A program made the position numbers and the translations under genes. Positions 1 through 7,843 of a stretch of DNA of 13,567 nt are shown here, piece by piece (position 1 is the stretch's first letter; the number at the start of each line of letters is the position of its first letter). The notes under the pieces are model-generated. The model was not told the DNA's origin, searched no databases, and worked only from the letters and a program-made list of their open reading frames with translations. The DNA lies in the NCBI GenBank assembly GCA_009760855.2, contig WPIO01000662.1, positions 1 to 13,567 of the forward strand, written 5' to 3'. Source of the DNA: Cristatella mucedo. Taxonomy: Eukaryota; Bryozoa; Phylactolaemata; Cristatellidae.

Positions 1-47
1 GGCTGCTACTTGTTGATCACTCATAGCCTTCCTCGTTTGACTTTGCC

Positions 48-200
48 GAGTTGGTTTGGTCCAGTGGTTAAGGTGCTCGCCATGACCAAGATTTGGCTGA
101 GGTCTTGGGTTCGAGCCCGAGGCATATGTGAAGCACCTAAGTAGAGATTAGGTTATCGTAGGGCGCTATACAGTATTATATGTTATGGTATTATTATTTC
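48..200 (+). mobile_element. tRNA-derived SINE, copy 1, with LINE-like tail
   Basis: A short retroposon with a tRNA-like head. An RNA polymerase III box A match (TGGTCCAGTGG, 57-67) is followed by a perfect box B (GGTTCGAGCCC, 108-118). Almost directly after the head comes a tail at about 130-170 resembling the 3' end of the LINEs in this window (AAGCACCTAAGTAGAGATTA and on), then AT-rich sequence with ATT units. Reversed copies of the same element lie at 7387-7523 and 10083-10190, and that three-way match sets the 5' boundary near GAG(C/T)TGGTTTGG. It is not a working tRNA gene: the acceptor stem and a clean 3' end are missing. Copy identity is seen directly; mobilisation by the LINE is inferred. 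Confidence 0.85.
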
Positions 201-445
201 TTCAGGTTAATTTACTAATTAGAAGAATTAGGGTTAAACTAGTGCACTTTTCATTAGGAGTCTAATAATCGTGGCCGTATCTCAGACTGGTTGTGCAAAT
301 GAATCACTTTCTCCTCATTTATTCGTTTTATATTCATTTCACGTGGTTTGGTCTTGTTGAACAGTCAGTAGCTGCTACCAAGCTCTTGTGAATTAGTCAA
401 TCTGCCTGTTGTCATTGGGTCCTGGACCTGGGGATAAGGTTATGG
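201..445. other. AT-rich spacer, no gene seen
   Basis: No coding region, RNA gene or repeat was recognised between the SINE and the start of LINE homology. The sequence is AT-rich and resembles nothing else in the window. Confidence 0.5.
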
Positions 446-449
446 CCTT

Positions 450-1258
450 GCTTTGATCCCTCCCAGCCTTCGAGCACTTCAGATGCACTCAACTCACTTG
501 CTGCATGTATTGATGGCATCCGCACATGGATGGCAGCAAATTTTCTAAAACTAAATGACGATAAAACTAAGTTACTGGTTATGGGCAGACCCAATGTGAT
601 TCAGAAACTGGAAAGGCTGCCGCTCAAAATTGGCTCTGCCAGCATATCTCCTGTTGAATCAGCTCGAAATCTAGGTGTCATATTCCAAAGTGACCTCTCG
701 TTAGACGACCATATCAGCTCCACAGTCAAATCTGCCTATTTTCAGCTTCATAACGTTGCTAAAATTCAGGCTTGTTTAGATAAGGATACCACGACTAAGT
801 TGGTCCGTGCATTCGTGACATCCCGTCTCGACTTCTGCAACTCACTTCTTACTGGCCTACCAGCATGTGCGATCAGGCGATTGCAGCTGGTGCAAAACTG
901 TGCAGCTAGGCTTGTCTGTCGTGAGCATCGCAGCTGCCACATTACACCACTTCTCGCCGACCTGCACTGGCTACCAGTCAAGCAACGGATTGACTTCAAG
1001 GTTCTGTCGCTCACTTTTTGGTCACTTCATTCTTTGGCTCTAACCTACCGCTAAGATATACTCCCCCATCAGGCCAAGCATCGTACCACCAGCTTTTCGG
1101 AATCAAACAGTTTACAAATACCCTGTGCAAACCTCAAATCCTTTAGAGACCGAGCGTTTAGTTCGTATGCTCCCAAAGCCTGAAACTCCCTCCCGACCTA
1201 CATCAAAACATCCCCTAACCTGACCACATTTAAAAAGAAAGTAAAAACACCTATTTAG
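450..1258 (+). pseudogene. C-terminal reverse transcriptase ORF relic (LINE copy C)
   Basis: Translation reads through the region after the catalytic YADD box: a KLNDDKTKLLVMG motif, RNLGVIFQSDLSLDDHI, the family-typical SRLDFCNSLLTGLP and LADLHWLPVKQRI. Compared with copy A it is broken by TAA at 1052-1054, by TGA at 1181-1183 where copy A has TGG (Trp), and by a two-base loss near 1245 that leads to an early TAG at 1256-1258. The catalytic palm motifs lie upstream of the truncation and are missing. The first ATG (530) corresponds to an internal methionine of the longer copies, so it is not a true start. No function is expected. Confidence 0.88.
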
Positions 1259-1457
1259 GACAGCATTTAGTGGGTCCCTGTGATTCGTCCTTGATGTGCT
1301 TATGCGTGCTGACACTGCATGCTGCCACTAACCACATTTGCACTGCACGCTGACCCTGTGCATGTCACCCCTAACCATGTTACATGGACTCATTTTGTTT
1401 GTATATCCAGCATGATATTACTCACCATTCTATTGCATTTCCCTTTGCAGCAAATGT

Positions 1458-1497
1458 AAAGCGCCTAGACAGAGATTGAGTTCTCTGAGGGTGCTTT
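1458..1497 (+). other. LINE 3' tail hairpin (copy C)
   Basis: AAAGCGCC (1458-1465) pairs with GGTGCTTT (1490-1497), giving an 8-bp stem with one G-U pair. An inner CAGAG/CTCTG pairing sits around the loop. Copies A (1570-1577 with 1602-1609) and B (10932-10939 with 10964-10971) keep a fully Watson-Crick version of the outer stem. In this LINE group such 3' hairpins are thought to be the recognition site for the element's own reverse transcriptase; here that role is inferred. Confidence 0.75.
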
Positions 1498-1539
1498 ATA
1501 AAGTGAATAATAATTATTATTATTATTATCGCAGACATT

Positions 1540-3227
1540 AATAATAATAATATTAATATTGCACTTGATAAAGCGCCCTCAGAGAACTTAATCTCTTTCT
1601 AGGCGCTTTACATTTGCTGCAAAGTGATACGCAATAGAATAGTAAGTAAAATCATGCTTGAAAAACAAACAAAATGAATAACATGGTTAGGGGTTACATG
1701 CACTGGGTCAGCATGCAAATGTGGTTAGTGGCAGCATGAACAGTGTCAGCACGCATAAGCACATCGAGGACGAATCACAAGGACCCACTAAATGCTGTCC
1801 TAAATAGGTATGTTTTTAAGTTTCTTTTAAATGTGGTCAGGTCAGGGGATGTTCTGATGCAGGTCGGGAGGGAGTTCCAGGCTGTGGGAGCATACGAGCT
1901 AAATGCACGGTCTCCAAAGGATTTAAGGTTTGTACGAGGTATTTCTAGACTGTTGGATTCCGAAAAGCGAGTGGTACGATGCTTTGCCTGATGGGGTAGT
2001 ATATCTGAAAGATAGGCTGGAGCCATAGAATGAAGAGACCTAAAAGTGAGCGACAAAACCTTGAAGTCAATCCGTTGCTTGACTGGTAACCAGTGCAGGT
2101 CGGCGAGAAGTGGAGTAATGTGTAATGTGTAATGTGGCAACTGCGACGCTCACGACAGACAAGCCTAGCTGCAGAGTTTTGCACCAGCTGCAATCGCCTG
2201 ATCGCACATGCTGGTAGACCAGTAAGCGGTGAGTTGCAGAAGTCGAGGCGAGATGTCACGAATGCATGGACCAACTTGGACGTGGTAACCTTATCTAAAC
2301 AAGCCCTAATTTTAGCAATGTTATGAAGCTGAAAATAGGCTGATTTGACTGTGGAGCTGATGTGGTCGTCTAACGAGAGGTCGCTTTGGAATATGACACC
2401 TAGATTTCGAGCTGATGCAACTGGAGATATGCTGGCAGAGCCAATTTTGAAAGTCAGCCTTTCCAATTTCTGAATAACACTAGGTTTGCCCATAACTAGT
2501 AAGTTAGTTTTATCATCGTTTAGTTTTAGAAAATTTGCTGCCATCCATGATCGGATGTCATCAATGCATGCAGCAAGTGAGTTGAGAGAATTTGAGGTGC
2601 TCGAAGGCTGGGAGGGATCAAAGCAAAGGTACAACTGAGTGTCATCCGCATAGAAGTGAAAGCCTAGATTGTGCTTGGCAATCACATCAGCGAGAGGAGG
2701 GAGAGTATAAACGGTGAAAAGGACCGGACCTAGCACAGAGCCCTGAGGTACTCCATATTTTAGAGGTACTTCAGATGATCTTTGTCCATTCACGTCAAAA
2801 CTCTGGAGTCTCCCACTGAGATAGGACCTGAACCACTGCAGAGCAGTGCCAGTGATGCCCAGGCGAGATGAGAGGCGCTCTAGAAGTACTTTGTGATCGA
2901 TGGTATCAAAAGCTGCCGAAAGATCGAGCAAAACAAGAAGAGACACTCTACCCATGTCTGCATTCCTAAGTAGGTCGTTGTATACCCGAAGCAATGCTGA
3001 CTCTGTGGAGTGATTAGCTCTAAAGCCAGACTGGAACTTACTAGCAAGGTGTGAGGTTTCGATATACGAGTTCAGCTGGTCTGCCACGACCCGTTCCAGT
3101 GTCTTTGATAGGAATGGTAGAAGGGAGACTGGGCGGTAGTTGCTTAAGTTCTCTTGGTCTAGTGTAGCTTTCTTGAGAAGTGGCCTGACTACAGCTTTTT
3201 TGAAAGGTGCTGGGACCTGACCTGAGG
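1540..3227 (-). mobile_element. L2/CR1-like LINE, copy A, 5'-truncated
   Basis: A minus-strand non-LTR retrotransposon of about 1.69 kb, running from its AAT-rich tail (1540-1560) to a 5' truncation at 3227. Its boundaries are unusually clear. The left flank ends GCAGACATT at 1539, the right flank resumes ATTCCTGTAATGG at 3229, and an uninterrupted paralogue, GCAGACATTCCTGTAATGG, survives at 3772-3790. A CATT at each end (1536-1539 and 3228-3231) is a possible very short target-site duplication. It lies tail to tail with copy C, separated by about 10 bp. Confidence 0.93.
1775..3227 (-). pseudogene. Non-LTR retrotransposon reverse transcriptase, frameshifted (copy A)
   Basis: The most complete reverse transcriptase in the window. 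It would copy the LINE RNA at a nicked chromosomal target. Reading from 3227 leftwards: finger motifs (FKKAVVRPLLKK, NLSNYRPVSLLPFLSK), palm motif A (LDLSAAFDTIDH, about 2895-2932), motif B (GVPQGSVLGP, about 2728-2757), catalytic YADD (about 2640-2655), then KLNDDKTNLL and the family-specific C-terminal region. The frame is open from the truncated edge to about 2137. There a 7-bp unit TAATGTG is present three times (2116-2136) where copies B and C have one; the extra 14 bases shift the frame. The remaining C terminus continues in another frame to the stop at 1775. There is no endonuclease domain, and the 5' end is lost by truncation. Inactive. Confidence 0.92.
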
Positions 3228-3449
3228 CATTCCTGTAATGGCCTCCTCTAGCAGGGGTGATAGCTGCTAAGGCTTGTTGACGATCATGTTCGTTGATGGA
3301 TGTTAACTTGCAGTCAGATTTCTCGAGTATTTACTTTCCCACCATAGGACAAAGAGAACGAGAGAGAGAGACAGAGAGAGAGAAGTCCGGTCAGGCCGAA
3401 CGGCAGGAAGGCCATGGTGGGTACCCTTAGGCCAAGCGACACAAGGGAA
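3228..3449. repeat. Duplicated block, copy 1 (short GA tract)
   Basis: This stretch matches 3778-4269. The shared parts are ATTCCTGTAATGGCCTCCTC at the left, then a GATCATGTTCGTTGATGG segment, a GA-rich tract, and a right part containing GGCCGAACGGCAGG and GGTGGGTACCCTTAG. Here the GA tract is only about 30 nt (3357-3383), against more than 300 nt in copy 2. No gene was recognised. In copy 1 the block is split from its LINE-tail neighbour by the insertion of LINE copy A. Confidence 0.85.
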
Positions 3450-3702
3450 GTGTCCTTTCCGACATTCCAAAGTTGCAGCCCTTGACGCATTTGTCCTTGT
3501 AGACTGTCTTGGCAAACTCATTGACGACGTTAGTGTCTCTAAGGATGGTGCTGGAGCTGGTGACGTGGCAGGTGAGCTCACATTTTAGGACATATTGCCA
3601 ATCTATGACTTTCTGCTGCCGAGCCACTGGCATGCATGCTGCACTGTCCTGCGTTATGCCGTCAGAGTTGCTTGATGTATATGTCCGCAAGGGCTTGAAC
3701 TA
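3450..3702. other. Unresolved segment open on both strands
   Basis: About 250 bp that match no other part of the window. The minus strand reads an 87-codon stretch (3427-3690) with four spaced cysteines (KCELTC and KCVKGC) and a passage SSSTILRDTNVVNEFAK. On the plus strand, another frame reads AALDAFVLVDCLGKLIDDV before a stop, and a good splice-donor match (GGCAG then GTGAGC) lies near 3570. Either could be an exon or transposon fragment; neither matches a family I recognise. Confidence 0.3.
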
Positions 3703-3770
3703 AATGCTCAACACCTAGCAACGAGAGATTGAGTTCTCTGAGGGTGCTTTGTAAAGTGAATTATTATTAT
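3703..3770 (+). mobile_element. LINE 3' tail fragment (copy F)
   Basis: Only the tail remains: GAGATTGAGTTCTCTGAGGG followed by TGCTTTGTAAAGTGAATTATT-like sequence, as at 1471-1515, then ATT repeats and GGCAGACATT. Upstream of about 3703 the similarity to the LINE stops. The tail and the target sequence to its right match the junction at 1500-1539, so the tail and block form one duplicated unit. Confidence 0.75.
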
Positions 3771-4035
3771 GGCAGACATTCCTGTAATGGCCTCCTCTAG
3801 CATGGGTGATAGTTGCTAAGGCTTGTTGGCGATCATGTTCGTTGATGGATGTTAACATGGAGTCAGATTTCGAGTATTTACCGTAGGAGAGAGAGACAGA
3901 AAGTGAGTGAGAGTCAGTCACAGACAAAGACACACAGAGACAGAGAAACACAGAGAGAGAGAGAGGGAGAGGGAGGGAGGGGGAGAGAGAGTCGGTCGGA
4001 TACAAAGACACACAGAGACAGTTTGAGACAGAGAA

Positions 4036-4125
<90 letters not shown>

Positions 4126-4269
4126 TCAGAGACAAAGACACACAGAGCGACAGAGACACAGAGAGAGGGAGAGAGAGAGAGAAAGAGAGAGAGAGGGGAG
4201 ATAGGTCAGATCTGGCCGAACGGCAGGTAGGCTATGGTGGGTACCCTTAGCCCAAGTGGCACAAGGGAA
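3771..4269. repeat. Duplicated block, copy 2 (expanded GA array, intact LINE target site)
   Basis: Paralogue of 1531-1539 plus 3228-3449 without the intervening LINE copy A. The uninterrupted junction GCAGACATTCCTGTAATGG (3772-3790) is in effect the pre-insertion state of that site. The right part (4210-4269) repeats GGCCGAACGGCAGG and GGTGGGTACCCTTAG with a few substitutions. The middle is dominated by the GA-rich array, annotated separately. Confidence 0.85.
3886..4200 (+). repeat. GA-rich minisatellite with embedded (AG)n
   Basis: A purine-rich array on the plus strand. A pure (AG)n run of about 78 nt covers 4044-4121. Around it a higher-order unit occurs three times, near 3912, 3991 and 4121: GTC(A/G)GTC..., then ACAAAGACACACAGAG, then GA repeats of variable length. 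Repetitive Arg/Glu or Ser/Leu reading frames across it are by-products of the dinucleotide period, not genes. Long polypurine runs of this type can form triplex DNA; that is a general property, not shown here. Confidence 0.95.
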
Positions 4270-5393
4270 CCTTTGTCTGCCACTACAAGACGTGTGGTTC
4301 AGGTAGGCCTTACCTGGAGAGAGTTGGCCGTACAGCTGGCAAACAACTGGGTAGCCAGCGGTTGCTATAAGCTCATTCGCATAGTCTAAACGATTTAGTT
4401 ATATTACATTGCCTTTATTGCTTGCCCTGGGTCTGAGCCTAAGTACAAAGGGCTCTTAATTTACGAAATAGGTTGGCCATTGGAGTGTTGAAACTGGCAA
4501 TTTTCTATTGCCTGCTGAAAGTGGGAGTGATAACCACTAAGGCTATAAAGTGACTATATAAATGTAAATATTGCTTCAACTGCCCTGTAATAAATCAAGC
4601 TGAGGAGGCAGACGGAGTCTGATCGCATTTGCCGAGCCACGGCAAAGCTACCTAGTCCGGCAGGGGCCTCGTCTGGCCGGTGAGAGCTGCCGACTTCCGA
4701 CCGGACGCTGTGCTTCACTTGTCAGTTCTTTTGCTGACAGGAACGCTGCTACGTGGGAACGCCAGGCTATAAATAGATTCTGACATGCTAAGCCGTGGCT
4801 ATAGGAGTAAGGCAGCTTCACTAGCTAGCTGCACGTCCTGACGGCCTCAACTGCAAGCTGGCATAGAGCCTCTTCGTATTGCTCATGTTGGACTAGCTTT
4901 TACGGCAGTTGGCAGCCTATGGGCATGTGATAGGAGCAAAGAGGGAAATGTTATCATATCGTATTTGGTGGGGATCTGTGACTGCTCCATCATCGTCGTC
5001 TCTTTTCTGCACTATCTGGATATCTACACTGGTGCAGATATTTTCTGAATGGCAGCCAAGGTATGAAGGTATGCATTTTCTACTTGGTCTCAATGTGGCT
5101 CTGCCTAGCTCGTTCTTACCGGTTTATAATCGAAAGTGCCTGTAGGTGAACCAAAGAAACGCTGAGGAGTAATTAGATTCATGGCTCTCATTTGGAATGC
5201 TGCTTGACCCCATGATATTGTCGTCTTAAGAGAATGATTTGGCTGGTACATGCTGTTGTAAATAGACTTGTGACCTGTGTCCTTGGATAGACAAACTGAC
5301 TGTTATAGCATGACCTAGCAGACTGCTGCAGACGGTTGCATCAAGGTTCTGGCGGTAGGAACACACTATTCTAGGTTTCTGGCGGGCAGGGAC
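4270..5393. other. 1.1 kb without a recognised gene
   Basis: No convincing protein, RNA gene or repeat copy was found. A 78-codon open stretch at 4909-5145 (+) has no ATG at its start and no recognisable domain. It does contain a donor-like AAG|GTATGA near 5060. An AATAAA at about 4589-4594 and the TATA-like site at 4768 are the only signals of note. TGTCAG and CTGACA (about 4720-4739) form a small inverted repeat. The stretch could be intergenic DNA or a large intron. Confidence 0.45.
4768..4776 (+). promoter_or_regulatory. TATA-box candidate
   Basis: TATAAATAG matches the consensus TATA element well. It follows a GC-richer stretch (4620-4760) that also contains ACGTG near 4751. No credible first exon was identified downstream, so the call rests on the motif alone. 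Confidence 0.25.
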
Positions 5394-5930
5394 GATATGG
5401 GGGGGTGTCGGACGCGACATTAGCAAAGTGGAATTGTAATGCATGGTTCGGTGCATGTTTTCGGCCAGAGTTTGTGCAAGCAAGTAGTTCTGAGTGTGTC
5501 TTGTTTGGCTTTATCATGCCAGGCATTATACTTGCTATCTGCTGCATGCATGTCAGATCAAGATATCTTTCAGTGACTTGTAACGCACGTCGTAAGACAT
5601 TTTGTTCACTTCGGGTACCATACAAACGTCGTATTATAATTATGACTGGAATGACAGTCTACCTGCAATGAATAAGTATCGTGTTTCTATTTTACTTGTC
5701 CTATGGGTAAAAAGGGTTGTCTCTGCATTGGTAGGTAAAGAAAAGAGAAGTGATTTGTAAATGCAGAACAAGCAATGATAGTGGCAAAATGGCCGTGACA
5801 ACAAGAGCTTGTAGTCTCAATGACGAAATAGGGTCACTCTCACATAGGGTGTGAGGTAAAGAATAGATGAGTAATTTTTATCTCGCCAATGGAGAAGTGT
5901 AATTGCGCTGACAGTGCTAAAGTCATATAT

Positions 5931-5980
5931 AGGTTATTTATATAGCGCCCCAAGAGAAATTCATCTCTATTCAGGCGCTC
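5931..5980 (-). mobile_element. SINE tail remnant in U1
   Basis: ATATAGCGCCCCAAGAG...TCTCTATTCAGGCGCT is the reversed SINE tail at the position where U2 has the full SINE. The head is missing and the join lies at a GCT shared by both deletion edges of U2 (7435-7437 and 7519-7521). GTCATA flanks the remnant (5922-5927 and 5984-5989), compatible with a 6-bp target duplication. Confidence 0.8.
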
Positions 5981-6339
5981 GGCGTCATAGGCAGCACTTG
6001 TGCAAGCCCTGCGAGTGTTACAATGCATGTGCGGCCTGGAATGAGTATGTGAACCCGAACACGGTAAGCTTAGATATGCAGACTTAGTAAATGTGGCACG
6101 GTATTGGAGGCGAGAGCTTATAACATTTGAAAGGGTCATTGGAAATCTCTATAATTGTACATTAATGGATTAGTCTTCTTTGATGACAAATCATCAAATG
6201 AGCAGGCAAGAGGCCGTGGATTGGTTGTGTTGATTACTGAGGACCAGGCCAGTTTAGAAAAGCTACCTCAGTCACCTTGTTCCGCTGTTGAGATTGAACT
6301 CAGTACTAAGAATTGGTAAGCTTTGTGCGGATAGATTTA

Positions 6340-6565
6340 AAGGCTGAACCTCGGATCCTTTGGAGACTGCGCCTTTAATTCGTATGCTCCCAAAGCCCGT
6401 TGGCTTACCCTGTGCTTGCTACCACTAAACATGTTATTCTTGTTATTTGTTAGGCATGCTACCACAAACCATTCGATCGTGCTTCCTTTGCAGCAAATGT
6501 AAAGTGCCTTGAAAGAGATGTAGTTTTCTGAGGGTGCTTTATCAAATGTATTAATATTATTCATC
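6340..6565 (+). mobile_element. LINE fragment (copy D), internally deleted
   Basis: Starts with sequence matching 1130-1185 of copy C (AACCTCGGATCCTTTGGAGA and TTCGTATGCTCCCAAAGCC), skips most of the 3' untranslated part, then resumes with CCTTTGCAGCAAATGTAAAG, the tail hairpin sequence and a degenerate ATT tract. Coding content is a few dozen codons at most and is not functional. The second half of its tail is repeated in U2 at 7601-7675. Confidence 0.78.
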
Positions 6566-6570
6566 TTAAA

Positions 6571-6652
6571 ATAAGACCAGGCATCTTTCAACAGTGCAGT
6601 CAAGCAACTAAAGGTGAACGTAGTACAAAAGTCGTAATAGATTTTATTGTAT
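6571..6652 (+). repeat. Sub-repeat R, copy 1
   Basis: ATAAGACCAGGCATCTTTCA through TTTTATTGTAT. The same unit recurs at 6778, 7680 and 7883. Copies 1 and 3 share about 17 bp (GGTGAACGTAGTACAAA region) that copies 2 and 4 lack, so the four fall into two subtypes that alternate along the DNA. Confidence 0.82.
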
Positions 6653-6738
6653 AAACATGCTTTAAGCTAACGTTCTAAAAGCACCAGTTGCACCAGCTTG
6701 CACAAGTGCACAGTGCAAAAGTCTCTCTGGTCTCTCTG

Positions 6739-6842
6739 CTGCTGCTGCATTCACACAATGCAGCGTTCGTTGTAGCGATAAGACCAAGTGTCTTGCAACG
6801 GTGCAGTCAAGCAGCGAAAAGTCGTACGAGAGTTTATTGTAT
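6739..6842 (+). repeat. Exon-edge-like motif, copy 1, followed by sub-repeat R copy 2
   Basis: A pyrimidine-rich stretch (TCTCTCTGGTCTCTCTGCTG) and TTCACACAATGCAG precede CGTTCGTTGTAGCG, matching the start of the propeller exon at 8069-8095. It reads HNAAFVVA in the corresponding frame but then runs into sub-repeat R copy 2 (6778-6842) rather than into exon sequence. Confidence 0.7.
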
Positions 6843-7386
6843 CAGCAAGATATGATATGGGGGGTGTTGGCCGCAACATTAGCAAAATGGAATTGTAATG
6901 CATGGTTCGCCGCATGTTTTCGGCCAGAGTTTGTGCAAGCAAGTAGTTCTGTGTGTCTTGTTTGGCTTTAGCACGCCAGGCATTATACTTGCTATCTGCT
7001 GCATGCATGTCAGATCAAGATATCTTTCAGTGACTTGTAACGCACGTGGTAAGAAATTGTGTTCACTTCGGGCACTATACAAACGTCATGTTATAATTAT
7101 GACTGTAATGGCAGTCTACCTGCAATGAATAAGTATCGTGTTTCTATTTTACTTGTCCTATGGGTAGAAAGGGTTGTCTCTGCATTGGTAGGCAAAGAAA
7201 AGAGAAGTGATTTGTACATGCAGAACAAGCAATGATACTGACAAAAATGGCCGTGACAGCAAGAGCTTGTAGTTGCAATGATGATATAGGGTCACTCTCA
7301 CATAGGGTGTGAGGTAAAGAATAGATGAGTAATGTGTATCTCGCTAATGGAGAAGTGTAAATGCGCTGACAGTGCTGAAGTCATAT

Positions 7387-7523
7387 ATTATTCATTTATA
7401 TAGCGCCCCAAGACAACCTAATCTCTATTCAGGTGCTTCACTTATGCCTCGGGGCTCGAGCCTACGACCTCAGTCAGACCTTGGTCGGGGCGAGCACCTT
7501 AACCGCTAGACCAAACCAGCTCG
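7387..7523 (-). mobile_element. tRNA-derived SINE, copy 2
   Basis: The most complete SINE in the window, on the minus strand. The head begins at 7523 with GAGCTGGTTTGGTCTAGCGG (box A within it). Box B, GGCTCGAGCCC with one mismatch to consensus, lies near 7450-7460. The LINE-like tail with AGCACC and GGGGCGCT runs to about 7400. Imperfect TCATA-type flanks at 7381-7385 and 7527-7531 may be a target duplication. The insertion predates the U1/U2 duplication because its tail is also in U1. Confidence 0.88.
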
Positions 7524-7600
7524 GCATCATAGGCAGCACTTGTGCACGCCCTGCGAGTGTTACAATCCATGTACGGCCTTGAATGAGTATGTGTATGCCC

Positions 7601-7675
7601 AAATGTAAAGTGCCTTGAAAGAGATGCAGTTCTCTGAGGGTGCTTTATTAAATGTATTATTATTATTATTATTCT
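7601..7675 (+). mobile_element. LINE 3' tail fragment in U2
   Basis: AAATGTAAAGTGCCTTGAAA, GAGATGCAGTTCTCTGAGGG, TGCTTTATTAAATG, then a clean ATT tract (7657-7674). It is the duplicate of the tail of fragment D at 6495-6560; the ATT tract is longer and purer here. Confidence 0.8.
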
Positions 7676-7679
7676 TAAA

Positions 7680-7761
7680 ATAAAACCAGGCATCTTGCAA
7701 CAGTGCAGTCAAGCAACGAAAGGTGAACGTAGTACAAAAGTCGCACAACATTTCATTGTAT
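7680..7761 (+). repeat. Sub-repeat R, copy 3
   Basis: ATAAAACCAGGCATCTTGCA through TTTCATTGTAT. It is closest to copy 1 and shares the segment copies 2 and 4 lack, as expected if the tandem unit was duplicated after R had already doubled. Confidence 0.82.
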
Positions 7762-7843
7762 AAACAAGCTTTAAGCTAACTTTGTAAAAGTACCCATCAG
7801 CTTGCACAAGTGCACAGTGCAAGAGTCTCTCTGGTCTCTCTGC

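Larger units (their letters stand above)
446..1530 (+). mobile_element. L2/CR1-like LINE, copy C, 5'-truncated
   Basis: The 3' part of a non-LTR retrotransposon. It matches the reverse complement of 1540-2640 and of 10898-11930 along nearly its whole length. Homology starts abruptly near the segment coding FDPSQPSST, so the endonuclease and most of the reverse transcriptase are absent, as is usual for incomplete target-primed reverse transcription. The 3' untranslated part (about 1280-1497) ends in a hairpin tail followed by ATT repeats (1508-1529). The family is called from the protein motifs in the fuller copies. L2 versus CR1 placement within the Jockey superfamily would need a phylogeny. 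Confidence 0.9.
5394..6850. repeat. Tandem duplication unit U1
   Basis: Aligns by eye with 6854-7975 in two blocks. The first, 5394-6051, matches 6854-7593 (GATATGGGGG start, GGTTCG, ATGCATGTCAGATCAAGATA, through GAATGAGTATGTG). The second, 6495-6842, matches 7601-7947. U1 has about 440 bp (6052-6494) that U2 lacks, including part of a LINE. U1 also lacks 84 bp of SINE body that U2 retains. Short open frames in both units are conserved only because the DNA is duplicated, and no protein is recognised. An 8-bp hairpin TTTGATGA/TCATCAAA sits at 6179-6198. Confidence 0.88.

Noticed and set aside
48-125. Functional tRNA gene
   Set aside because: Box A and B are present, but no closed acceptor stem forms, and the same head recurs twice more attached to a retroposon tail.
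766-1014. Antisense open frames within the LINE copies (also 2132-2326 and 11356-11622)
   Set aside because: They are shadows opposite the reverse transcriptase frame, repeated because the LINEs are repeated.
446-3227. A single composite element with inverted ends (foldback or DNA transposon)
   Set aside because: The arms are LINE 3' halves ending in their own tails, and the paralogous empty site shows LINE A inserted separately.
3849-4250. Arg/Glu-rich and Ser/Leu-rich proteins over the GA array
   Set aside because: The composition is dictated by the GA dinucleotide. There is no domain outside the array.
5405-5671. 88-codon frame conserved between U1 and U2 (7128 end in U2)
   Set aside because: Conservation is explained by DNA duplication. 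The U2 version has a different start and length, and no family is recognised.
5840-6139. 99-codon minus-strand frame across the SINE remnant
   Set aside because: It spans a repeat junction, has no counterpart of equal length in U2 and no recognisable motif.
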